A stretch of 64,000 bases of DNA from Nonomuraea thailandensis. Its GTDB lineage: Bacteria; Actinomycetota; Actinomycetes; Streptosporangiales; Streptosporangiaceae. The stretch spans positions 12,235,501-12,299,500 of the forward strand of contig NZ_JAMZEB010000002.1 of the NCBI RefSeq assembly GCF_024172165.1, given 5' to 3'. A program made the position numbers and the translations under genes. Below are positions 49,814 through 59,000 of the stretch, one piece after another. The notes below the pieces were generated by a model. It was not told the origin of the DNA, did no database searches, and saw nothing but the letters and a program-made list of their open reading frames with translations. Numbering within the stretch: the stretch's first letter is position 1; each line of letters opens with the position of its first letter.

Positions 49814-52564
49814 CTACGGACCGCAGGCCGCGCACTCGTAGCGGAGACCGGCCCGGCCGCGGCGGTCCTGCTCGTAACGGACCAGCATGCGCCGACAACG
49901 TCCACAGTCGTCGCCCAGCTGCCCGCTTCCCGGGGCTCCCGCGCTGGGACGGCGGCGCTGGGCTCGGCGCGCCGCATCGGCGAAGGCACGATGCTCGGTC
50001 CGAAGCACCACTCCTGGATGGGAACTGAGCAGAGAAGTCGACGAAGACCAGACGACATTCCCGATGATGGCGCTTGATTCGAGGATGGGCATACAGGGCC
50101 GGATGTTGACTCTCTCCCGGCGGGCCTGGAGGGCTTCGTCCGGCAAGTGGCCGTCGCGCACCGGCTCTACCCAGATCGTTACTGCTTCTGAGTCTCCACT
50201 GGGCACAGAGGTGAGGGCGGGGAGGAGCCGCGGCAGAAGGCTGAGAGAGCCGCGGGGAAGCCACATGTCAACGGTCGCGGCTCGTGTGATGTCGTCCTGT
50301 AGGCGCCCGAAGAGGTCATCTTCGATGAGTTCCGTGATGCCCGTGGAGACGGCGGCCTGCCAGGGCATCTGGACCGCCGAGTCGATGAGATGCGCGAAGA
50401 ACGTCCGCACGGAGTCGCGGGCTGCGCCACGTTTATGCAGCGTGTCCATGGAGCCGATCACGACGAGATGGTCACGGGCGCGGCTGGCTGCGACGTTAAG
50501 CAGGCGAGTGCCTTCGCTGCCTTCGTGGCCCTCGGTGAACCATCGGTTGAGCGGCTTGACGCCGAGGCCGGTGTCAACGGTGTCGTAGACGATGATATCC
50601 CGCTCCCCACCCTGGAAGCGGTGGACGGTGGAGGCTGCCCAGTCTTTCAGACGGTCCTCGGGCAGCAATGATTCCAGCAGGCGGGCTTGAGGGGCGAAGG
50701 GCGTAATCAAGCCCAGGTCTTGAGCTGTTGGGAGGGCGATGTCGACGAGTGAGGCTGCCAGCTGGGCGTGCGCAAGGTTGTACCGCGAGAGGCTGCCCTG
50801 CCGTCGTGCGGTCCTGCTGCACAGCGAGGTGGTGTCGATGACCACGAGCTCGCCCTTGGCCCATGAAGCTTTGCTGCGCACGGCTCTGCCGGCCGTGGTG
50901 CTGGAGGTCTGGAGGCGGTTGTCGTAGAAGGCGGTGCTGACGATGTCACCGATGACCTGGCGCATGCGGTACTGCCGGGTCAGGGTAGCCAGCCTGGGAG
51001 GGTCCTTGCGCGCCGACACCATGCCCGGAATGCCCGCCTTCTCGAACGGGCTGCAATGCAACCAGGCCTGCGCCTCAGGCGTATCGGCAACCACGACCGG
51101 AGGCAACTGCCGGAAGTCGCCGGCGATGATCGTGTGACCGTTGCCGGCTCCGGCAACCAGCATGGCGAGCGCGGCCGTAGTCATGCTCGCCTCGTCGAGC
51201 ACGACGACGTCGAACGTGAGCCCCTTCAGGGTCTCCAGCGGGAGTTGGTGGGCTGTGGCGGCTACGACAGTCGCGTCCCGGCAGACCTGTCGGCGCACCT
51301 CCTTGAGCTTGCTGTCCAGTGCGGACACGAGTTCTTGTAACTCGGCGATCTGTGTCTCCAGTCGCAGCCGGGAGGTCTCCTCCGTACGGGTAAGCTCCCG
51401 TTTCTTCAGCGCGTCGAGATTCTTGCGGCCTTCGCGTAGCTCGGTGCCCGCTTCAACCCGACGCTGGGCCACCGGAGCACCGCGGGCTGCCGCGATCTCG
51501 TCAGCCAGCACGCTGCGGGTAAGCGTCTGATCGGCGGGTTGCCCGATCCGGACGAGTGTACCGGCTGCGAGATCGGGGCGCCGCTTGAGCAAAGCCTGGA
51601 TCGCCACGTCCAAGGCGGCATTGGTGGGCGCGGCCAGGAGCACCCGCTTTCCCCGCGAACAGAGTTCGGCGATCAGGGCCGCCAGCGTTGTCGTCTTGCC
51701 CGTGCCCGGCGGCCCCCACAACCAGGTCACACCATGAGTGAGCGCGATCTGCACCGCTCTCCGCTGACCCTGATTGAGGCCAGAGGGGCCCGATGGAAGT
51801 GGCTGGTGCCAGGGGGCGCCGGCATCAGGCGGTGTCACAGCAGCCAGAGCGGCCACGGCGTTGAAGCCTGGACCGCCGTTGACGAGTTCGGAAAGCCGTT
51901 TGCTCTGCTCGTTCAACAGCCAGGACAGGTCGGTCCGCAGTGTGGCCTCGTTGGTCATCGGCATCTCGGCGGGCGTCGAGAGAGTGACCACGCTGCCGAA
52001 CACCGATATGATCTCAACCTGGAACGGCAGACCCTGCACGATCAGCGTTGCCTTCATGCCCTCGGCGGCGCCGATCTCTCCCTGCGCCTCGAAACGCCTC
52101 AGGCGACCTCCGGGAACCGCGAGGCCTGTGACCGCCACTAACGGAACGTCGGTCTGCACCCTGCGCTGGGAGACGGCGGTCAACTCGTGACGAAGCGCGG
52201 CCGCTGTCTTTCTGGCTGTCCCGGGCCACTCGGGGGGCACAGGCCCGACGGGTGCCAGAGGCTCGTGCGCGGGTAGTCCAATAGATGTGGCGAGACGGGT
52301 GGCCTCTGCGACAGCGCGTTCTTCCACGGACCCGTTCGGAGGCACACGTTCAGTGGGTACATCCGCCCAACCTCGAGGCACCCACTGGCCGTCTCGGAGA
52401 TCAGCGAGGCCATGTGTAGCACACGTTTCCCATAACATCCCGGCGTCCACCCGCCGGAATCCTGTTTGGTGGATTGATACGAGTAGCTCATCAGCGGGGA
52501 CGGGCCCATCTGCCAAAGCCTTCTGTATAACGGCGACAAGATTCGGCCGTCCCTGGCCTGCCAT
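49814..52564 (-). CDS. Upf1-like superfamily 1 helicase with degenerate PLD-like domain and zinc ribbon
   Basis: A 916-residue protein. Residues 1-70 resemble a winged helix. The SF1B core has Walker A GPPGTGKTTT (about 285), a helical insertion (350-430), Walker B VVVLDEASM (about 455), motif III AGDFRQLPPVV, motif IV region TLTRQYRM, and motifs V/VI STVHRFQGGERD and NVAASRARDHLVV. After it, LFGRLQDDITRAATVDMWLP and SSAIIGNVVWSSSTSLLS follow the outline of a phospholipase-D nuclease fold, but the HxK(x4)D residues are missing. The tail is a CGRC/CAAC zinc ribbon. ATG 52564 follows GGAG by six bases. It probably unwinds RNA or DNA in the cluster's pathway. Confidence 0.85.
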   Translation of the reverse strand: MAGQGRPNLVAVIQKALADGPVPADELLVSIHQTGFRRVDAGMLWETCATHGLADLRDGQWVPRGWADVPTERVPPNGSVEERAVAEATRLATSIGLPAHEPLAPVGPVPPEWPGTARKTAAALRHELTAVSQRRVQTDVPLVAVTGLAVPGGRLRRFEAQGEIGAAEGMKATLIVQGLPFQVEIISVFGSVVTLSTPAEMPMTNEATLRTDLSWLLNEQSKRLSELVNGGPGFNAVAALAAVTPPDAGAPWHQPLPSGPSGLNQGQRRAVQIALTHGVTWLWGPPGTGKTTTLAALIAELCSRGKRVLLAAPTNAALDVAIQALLKRRPDLAAGTLVRIGQPADQTLTRSVLADEIAAARGAPVAQRRVEAGTELREGRKNLDALKKRELTRTEETSRLRLETQIAELQELVSALDSKLKEVRRQVCRDATVVAATAHQLPLETLKGLTFDVVVLDEASMTTAALAMLVAGAGNGHTIIAGDFRQLPPVVVADTPEAQAWLHCSPFEKAGIPGMVSARKDPPRLATLTRQYRMRQVIGDIVSTAFYDNRLQTSSTTAGRAVRSKASWAKGELVVIDTTSLCSRTARRQGSLSRYNLAHAQLAASLVDIALPTAQDLGLITPFAPQARLLESLLPEDRLKDWAASTVHRFQGGERDIIVYDTVDTGLGVKPLNRWFTEGHEGSEGTRLLNVAASRARDHLVVIGSMDTLHKRGAARDSVRTFFAHLIDSAVQMPWQAAVSTGITELIEDDLFGRLQDDITRAATVDMWLPRGSLSLLPRLLPALTSVPSGDSEAVTIWVEPVRDGHLPDEALQARRERVNIRPCMPILESSAIIGNVVWSSSTSLLSSHPGVVLRTEHRAFADAARRAQRRRPSAGAPGSGQLGDDCGRCRRMLVRYEQDRRGRAGLRYECAACGP

Positions 52565-52961
52565 ATGAGCTCCAGTCTTCACCCGTTACTCCAAGCGCAC
52601 ATCGGTATACACCCGCACAGGTCCCGACTGCGGAGCGATCTTAACGACCTGCAAGAACTGGCACAACGGTTAGTGTGGTCCACGGATTGTCGTTTAAATT
52701 CCGTCGCCCCGTTGGGACGAACCAAGGCCCGTGGCCGCCGCGAAGAGGACGTCCGTGGCGGTACGTACCGCTGGGCCCAGCAGAAATGTCAGCAGAATCG
52801 GCAACATTCGCGACATCGGATCGAGAGTGGACTTCAGGGCTGGAGGCGCGACCCAGCACGATACTCCTCACATCGGCTCGTAGCAGTTCCAGCCGCTTGT
52901 CACGCAGCCGGAGCATGAGCTCGTCGTTACCTTCAACCTGAACAGTGAGAAAGGCTCGCTG
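52565..52961. other. Intergenic region upstream of the helicase, with a possible 40-codon ORF
   Basis: No well-supported gene. On the minus strand TATACC about 45 bases before the helicase start could be its -10 box. A 40-codon minus-strand frame at 52694-52816 reads MSRMLPILLTFLLGPAVRTA and ends RGDGI; it would be a single hydrophobic helix, but its ribosome site is weak and I give it little weight. The gap interrupts the otherwise tight cluster, so the helicase may have its own promoter. Confidence 0.3.
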
Positions 52962-53801
52962 TCATTCTTCCTCGTCAAGGTCTGAGGAATTGGCAAAGAA
53001 GTCGGAAGCGTGCACCTCGGCCATGAACTCCTCGGCGGTACCGCGCCCGATCATGACGTAGCCGCCCTCGTTGTACGCGGCCCAGGCGATGTGGAGCCCG
53101 GTGCGGACTTCACCGGCGCCTTCCCACCAACTGTTGTTGGATGCTGGCGATCCGCCGTCCCAGGCGTAGCCGTATGTGGCGTGTACGCGCCGGACGAGTG
53201 GGAGCGGCGGAGAGTCCTGGCCTGGATCCATCGGAATGAGCGTGCAGCGGCCGGCCACCTGGGCAGCCAGGTAGGGGACGCCGTTGATGGAGATCAGCAG
53301 TGGCGCGAGGTCGTCGTAGCGGGCATAGATTCGCTCGTCGTGCGGCGGCACCCGATCGTGGCCGGCAGCATGGTCGGCCAGGTCCTCTTCGTCCCAGTCT
53401 TCCTGGGGCGGCAGGTGCTCGTCGCCCAACAGGGTCCACGCGTCCTGAAATTCGCCGAACGGTTCGGCAAGCTCGGCCACACGCTCCTCCAACTCGGCGA
53501 GGCAGGTGATCTCAACAGCCGCCTCCGCCGGGAAGGTCAGCAGGTCAGGCACCCGTGCAAGTGCTGTCAGCAGTGGGTCTTGGGTGTCCGAACCGAGGTC
53601 CAGGCGCTCTGTCGAGCCCTTGCCTCGACGGGTCAGCAGTTCCAGGCGTCCCTGCCACCGGTGCAGCCTGGGCGCCACACGCCTGTCGTACATGCGCCAG
53701 GCGCGGATATCGAGCAGCGTCTCGCCGAGCGGGCTGAGCGGACGGCTGGGGTACAGGCAGTCCTCGGGAAGCCGTTCCCGTCGGGGGCCAGGCGTGTTCA
53801 C
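52962..53801 (-). CDS. Uncharacterised 279-residue protein of the cluster
   Basis: A soluble acidic protein I cannot assign. The N-terminal half is helical and rich in Arg/Leu (LHRWQGRLELLTRRGKGSTE; EERVAELAEPFGEFQDAWTL). An acidic linker (PPQEDWDEEDLADHAAGH) leads to a beta-rich C-terminal half with aromatic clusters (ISINGVPYLAAQVAGRCTLI, then SNNSWWEGAGEVRTGLHIAW). It has no signal peptide or catalytic motif I can name. GTG 53801 has AAGGA seven bases upstream; an in-frame TTG at 53978 would add 59 residues of non-coding-like sequence, so I reject it. It lies between the ribonuclease and helicase genes. Confidence 0.6.
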   Translation of the reverse strand: MNTPGPRRERLPEDCLYPSRPLSPLGETLLDIRAWRMYDRRVAPRLHRWQGRLELLTRRGKGSTERLDLGSDTQDPLLTALARVPDLLTFPAEAAVEITCLAELEERVAELAEPFGEFQDAWTLLGDEHLPPQEDWDEEDLADHAAGHDRVPPHDERIYARYDDLAPLLISINGVPYLAAQVAGRCTLIPMDPGQDSPPLPLVRRVHATYGYAWDGGSPASNNSWWEGAGEVRTGLHIAWAAYNEGGYVMIGRGTAEEFMAEVHASDFFANSSDLDEEE

Positions 53802-53981
53802 AAGTGTCCTTCCATGAGCGTGGCCAGGTCCGAGAGTGCGTGAAAGGTCAGGACGATCAACCACAGCATGCTCGCGCCAGTGCCCGGCGGTCACCTTGAG
53901 TGCCCTGGCCGGTTTGTACGGCAGCCGTTGCTTGCCCGCGCGCTGCCACAGAGCCGGAAATGGTTGACCGGACGACAATGA

Positions 53982-56018
53982 CTACTGCCAGGACCCCGTG
54001 GCCACGCAACGATGCCCTCTAACTCCCAATATCTGCCGGAAGTCCTCCTGGCGACGCGGGAGGCCATGGACCAGCATGGTCTGACGGGCGCTGACTTCGT
54101 CGGCGATGTCGAGCAGACCTCGCTTGTCGGCATGGGCGGACAAGCGCATCATCTCGATCCGCGCTCTGAGCGGGATCTCCTTCTTCGTGCCGCGATCGTC
54201 GATGGTCAGATGGGAGGCCCGGTCCTCGACGAGCCTGAGGAGCTTGGCCCCGCCGGATTCCTCATCCTGGTATCCAGACAGGAACAGGGCGCTTCGGGCT
54301 TCGGGAAGGATCCGGGCCGCCCATTCGATGGCAGGGCCGCCCGTGAGCATCCCCGAGGTCGTGATCACGACACCAGAGGTGAAGAGGTCCAGGTGCTCCG
54401 GCCGCTCAGCCCGGCTGACGTTGCCCCCGAAGATACGCAAGGGCGAATGCCGGTCTGCTGTCACGCTCTCGAAGGACGACGCCAGATCGGCCGCCATACC
54501 ATCGAGAAGCACAGGGACGTGCGGCATACGGGTCCGCATGATCATGGCGAGTTCCTGAGCGCGGCCTAGCGCGAAGGCGGGGATGAGCACCCGCCCTCCG
54601 GCCGCGTACACGTCCTCGACGGCACGGACCAGGTCCTTGACGCGGGTCTTCCGGGAACTGTGCTCCTCGGCGCAGCACGTGGACTCCATGACGAGGAGAT
54701 CCGCTTCGCGCGCGGAGTCCGGAATCGAGTAACCGTCCACGGTCTCCTGCCGAAAGCCTGAGATGTCGCCGGTGATGACCACTCGTTGGTCGCCGGCTCG
54801 GACGACGACTCCGGCCGCGCCGAGGATGTGCCCGGCGGGGAACAACTCGACGGTGAGGTCGCCGATCGTGCGCGTGACGCCGAAGGGCACTTCTTCGCAC
54901 CGCCGCGCGGTCAGCTCGACGGCATCACGCTGGTACAGCGGCTCGCTGTCGGTGCCCCACCGGCGATGAAGCCGCTCCCGTTCCCCCATGAGTTTCGCCG
55001 AGTCCGCCCACATGCGCGGCATCAGGGCGGTGGTCTCGGGTGTGGCGAGGATGCGCAGGTCCGGAAAACGCGTGGCCAACGCTGGAACGTACCCGCAATG
55101 ATCGGTGTGAGCGTGTGTGATCATTACGGCCTGGATGGGCTCTGACAAGGCCTCATCGATGTGACGTGGAGGCAGCGCAGGATCGCCCGGGATCAGTCCC
55201 GCGTCCACGAGGAGGCGAGTCTCACCCGCTTCAATCAGGACGCACGAGCCGCCGATCTCGGTGGCGCCTCCGAGGGGGCGCACGCGCAGGGTCCGCTCTC
55301 GCGAGACGGTCACCTGGGGACTCAGGTGAGGCTGCGGCGGCGAGATGATCGCCTGAAGCGCGGTGACGAGAGAGTCCGGCTCGATTCCGGCGATCTCGGC
55401 AGCCACTACGACAGGAGACCGGTCCTGACCATCGAGGCGCTCGTTACGCGGATCGCGCGCCTCCGCACTGTCGCGAGTGAGGCCAGGAGACGGCTGAAGG
55501 ACCGCGAGCAGGTTGGAGGCCAGGACACGAGGGTCGTGCAGACGGCCTTGGAGCGCCGCAACCTGCGTTTCCAATTCCTCCGCACGCTTTTCCGCGTCGA
55601 CGAGTGCGTTGCCGGCGCTCTGCAGGGCCTTGACGGTGTGCTCGTGACGGCCCTTCTCCATCTCCAGTTTGCTCCTCAACCCGCTGATCCTGGCTTGCAG
55701 GCGGGCGCGTAGAGTCTCGCGAACTGTGTCCGACTTGTTGAGTAGTTCGAGCAGTCGCAGGCCGGCTCGGACGACGTCATCGTCCGTGGATAGGACCAGA
55801 GTGGAGGACGCGTCGAGCTCAGGCTGGTCACGCCGGAGCTCCAGTTCCCCACGGATCTTGTTTCTGAGCGCCGGAACCTTGATCAGCGCGTCGATGATGA
55901 CGTGGCGTCGTTCGGCGGCGAACTGCTCAGCGTCGTGCTCTGTCCCGGCCATGGCCGGCCGCGACAGGAGTACGCGCGCCGCCGCTTGGAGAATCGGCAG
56001 CAAGGGATCGGAGGTCAC
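53982..56018 (-). CDS. Beta-CASP metallo-beta-lactamase ribonuclease with helical/coiled-coil N-terminus
   Basis: A 678-residue protein. Residues 1-235 are helical with a coiled coil at about 105-160 (LRSKLEMEKGRHEHTVKALQ). The C-terminal two thirds is a CPSF73/RNase J-type nuclease: THAHTDHCGY (His302, His304, Asp306, His307), GHILGA (His397), GDIS (Asp418), beta-CASP motif A at Glu445 (VMEST), motif B SAHAD (His629) and motif C VHG (His651). All zinc and catalytic residues are present, so it should cut RNA or possibly DNA. The GTG start overlaps the giant gene's stop (GTGA), so the two are made together. Confidence 0.88.
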   Translation of the reverse strand: MTSDPLLPILQAAARVLLSRPAMAGTEHDAEQFAAERRHVIIDALIKVPALRNKIRGELELRRDQPELDASSTLVLSTDDDVVRAGLRLLELLNKSDTVRETLRARLQARISGLRSKLEMEKGRHEHTVKALQSAGNALVDAEKRAEELETQVAALQGRLHDPRVLASNLLAVLQPSPGLTRDSAEARDPRNERLDGQDRSPVVVAAEIAGIEPDSLVTALQAIISPPQPHLSPQVTVSRERTLRVRPLGGATEIGGSCVLIEAGETRLLVDAGLIPGDPALPPRHIDEALSEPIQAVMITHAHTDHCGYVPALATRFPDLRILATPETTALMPRMWADSAKLMGERERLHRRWGTDSEPLYQRDAVELTARRCEEVPFGVTRTIGDLTVELFPAGHILGAAGVVVRAGDQRVVITGDISGFRQETVDGYSIPDSAREADLLVMESTCCAEEHSSRKTRVKDLVRAVEDVYAAGGRVLIPAFALGRAQELAMIMRTRMPHVPVLLDGMAADLASSFESVTADRHSPLRIFGGNVSRAERPEHLDLFTSGVVITTSGMLTGGPAIEWAARILPEARSALFLSGYQDEESGGAKLLRLVEDRASHLTIDDRGTKKEIPLRARIEMMRLSAHADKRGLLDIADEVSARQTMLVHGLPRRQEDFRQILGVRGHRCVATGSWQ

Positions 56019-59000
56019 CTGGAGAGTCCCATCCGCTGAGTGGCCTCTGAGAGGACGGGCTCCAGCTTCAGCATCCCGTCCTCCTGGGGCACGAGCGCGC
56101 CGAGGATCCGCAACACCTCGACCAGGTCTGCGGTGGAGATGTAGCCCTCCTCCTGCAAGCCCGCCTCTGCCAGTGGATGCCCGTCATCCCCTGAGGCCAG
56201 GAAACCGGCGAGCGTCTCGGGTGTGTCGGCGATGTCGGAGATCTCCACGAGCATGCGCCAAGCGGTGCTGACCGCCATGCTGGACAGGACCCCGGACGAT
56301 TGCACGAACTGCTCCGGTTCCCGTTCCAGATAGGCCCGGCAGAACTCCAGAGCGTGTTCGCGATCAGTGTCACCGTCAGCAAGAGTGTTGATTACCTTGC
56401 TGATCAGCAGCGGCCAGCCTCCAGTGGTGCGGAGCAGCTCGGCGCGGTTCGGGTCTTCCTGGAAGCCGAGCCCGACCTCGTACATCCACTGCCGGATCGC
56501 GGGGCGGTTGAACCGCTGCAGCTCGATGAGTTCGGCCGTGCCCGTCTGCGCGGTGGCCTCGGTGTCCCCGTTCGCCGCCCCTCGGCTGGTGGAAAGCCAC
56601 ATGGAGGCATGTTCCGGCGGTGCGATCAGCGCGATGGAGATGGTGCCCCGAGTGGGTGCGGAGAGCGCGCCGGCCGCCGCTCGGTACATCGCGGTTGCCC
56701 TTTTGTGCGGCTGTCCCGTGAGGTCGACGATCACCACGTCGTGATCCGAGCCTTGCGCGGCGCGTTGCAGCGCTCCCTCGAACGTGAAACCACCGGGCTC
56801 CACCCGCCACGTCTGGGCCTGCTTGTGCCGTGACGCCGCTTCTTCGAGAGCGGTTGCGACCCTGTCGATCTGCAACGCCGGAGAACCGGCGATGAGATAC
56901 AGGACATTGCGCGGGCTGAGCAGCCGAGCGACCTGGCTGCCGGTCAGTGGCGAGCACTCGCCGTTGCTCTTGTACTCGTCCCGGTACGACTGCGCGTCGA
57001 AGGAGTCGGGGCGCTCGAAGGCCTCGGCCTGCACGAGCACGGCCTCGACCTCCTCGGCCCCGCCGAGCAGGTTGAGAATGTGCGGGGTACGCAGCCGGTA
57101 GCCCTCTCCGTCAGCGGCAAGCACGCCCAGGTTGACGCATTCCTCGAGCAGGCCACGGAAGCCGTCGCTGGTGGAGTCGCGGAACCCTTGCGGCCACCAC
57201 TCCTGGCACTCGGACCGCAGTTCGCCGGCCGTCAACGTGACGTCTGTTCCCTCATTGAGCGCCCGGAACGCAACGGAATAGGCGATGACCTTGTACCGCT
57301 TGTCCAGGTTCAGCGTCCACTCGAAGCGGTCGCGGAAACCCTGTGCGAGCTTGCTGTCCCGCCATACTTTGTCCACGTCTTCGCGCGTGATCTCGTACGG
57401 CATCTTTGCGTGGGTCGTAGGAATCCGGCGCAGTCGCGTCAAGAGGGCGTCCGCGAACAGCTGGATCAGAGCTGGGGCGTTGTTCGCCTCGGCGATGACC
57501 CGTGCCGCCAGTCGTGGGGCGAAGCGGAATCCCAGCGCCTGGAGCGGTTTGGTGAGCAAGCTGTAGGCGTCCTGCGGTTCGAGCGGTCCGACCGCGATGG
57601 GAGTGCCCAGGTGAGTGATCGGCTGATTGGAATGGCTCTTGAACCGAGCTGTCTGGTGCAGGCCCGCGAAGACGACCTTGACTCGATAATCAGTGTCGAC
57701 CATGAGATTGCGCAGGGTGATGACGTTACTGAAGGCGGCATCCGCGTCTCGGGCGTCGGTGTTGAGGAACTCGTCGGCTTCGTCCAGCAGGATCAGCAGC
57801 TGCCGGGCAGGATCGGCGCCGATCCATGCCTTCACCTCGTCGCAGATCTCCTTCGGGTCGGACAGGTTGCCCGAGGTGCCGGGGAGTACCTCGGCCTCGG
57901 CGAGCTTGCCCGCGAGCATCGGCCACAGGGCCTTGACAGGGGTGCTCCTGCCGATGTTCTGGATGATCTCGGAGATGACCTTACGGTTCTCATCGGTCTT
58001 GTGAACGTTCCGTTCGGCCTTGCGGAGCAGGGCCGACTTCCCGAGCTGGCGCCCCCCGTAAACGAACGAGGAGCCGGTCCTGCTGGTCACTTCGTGCAGC
58101 TGGTCCGCACGACCGTAGAACATCTCTTCAGGTACGTCGCCAGTCGGCGCATAGGGGTTGGTGGAGGTGAACGGGGCCAGGAGGCTCTCGGTCGAGGCCC
58201 AATTGGCCTCGGGCAGGCAGGCGAGATAGCTGATCGCGGTGTCGTCGAGCACCGCCGCGACCGGCGCCGGTCGGCGACGACTCGCCGCGGCGAGCTGGCG
58301 CCGCTGCTCGACTGTGAGGACGCCGAAGTAGAAGACCAGCACGGTCTGGTCTCCAGGCTGGTCCTTGAGCCACTCGATCACCTGCTGAGGCCCCGGCGAC
58401 TTCCACACCAGCAGAAGGCGAAGCCGGTCGCCCGATGGGCTCATCCGGGACCCGAAGGAGGGCAGTAGCGGGTCGACGATCGTACGGACCCGGTTCAACG
58501 TGATCCAGATCCGGTTCTGCTCCTCACGGGACCCTTCCTGATCGCCTTCGAGGCCGATCATCTGCAGCACTCCCGTGACGGTGCTTCTGAAGTTGCCCGC
58601 CGACTTCGGCCCCTGGGCCATGTGCTGCCAGACGCGCAGCGCGTTCTCGGAAACTCCGCGGCGGCCTCGGGGAATGGCGGCGATGGACAGCCCGCTGCGC
58701 AGCAGTAGGTCGCTCAGCGCGGGTTCACCGATCTCGTTGCCGCTGTGGAGCGCGTCCTTGAGTCTCCGCAGCCACTCCTCTCCTTCACGGCCCTTCTGCT
58801 TGCCCGGCAGCCTGGCGGACATGGCCTCGAACGCCTGGGGGAAATGCGGAAAGTATCGTTCCAAGTGATCGACCGCGTCGGAGATCTCCGGAAGCTGGTT
58901 GCCGGCCTTGGCCTGAGCGGTGAACTCGCGGGCGGTGGTCAGGTCTCCGCTCTCGATGTAGGCCCGGATCCGTTCCTGGACCGCGGCGACGTCGGTGTTC

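Noticed and set aside
52641..52916. 91-codon minus-strand frame between the 279-residue gene and the helicase
   Set aside because: No ribosome site, low-complexity-free but motif-free sequence, and competing frames of similar quality in the same interval.
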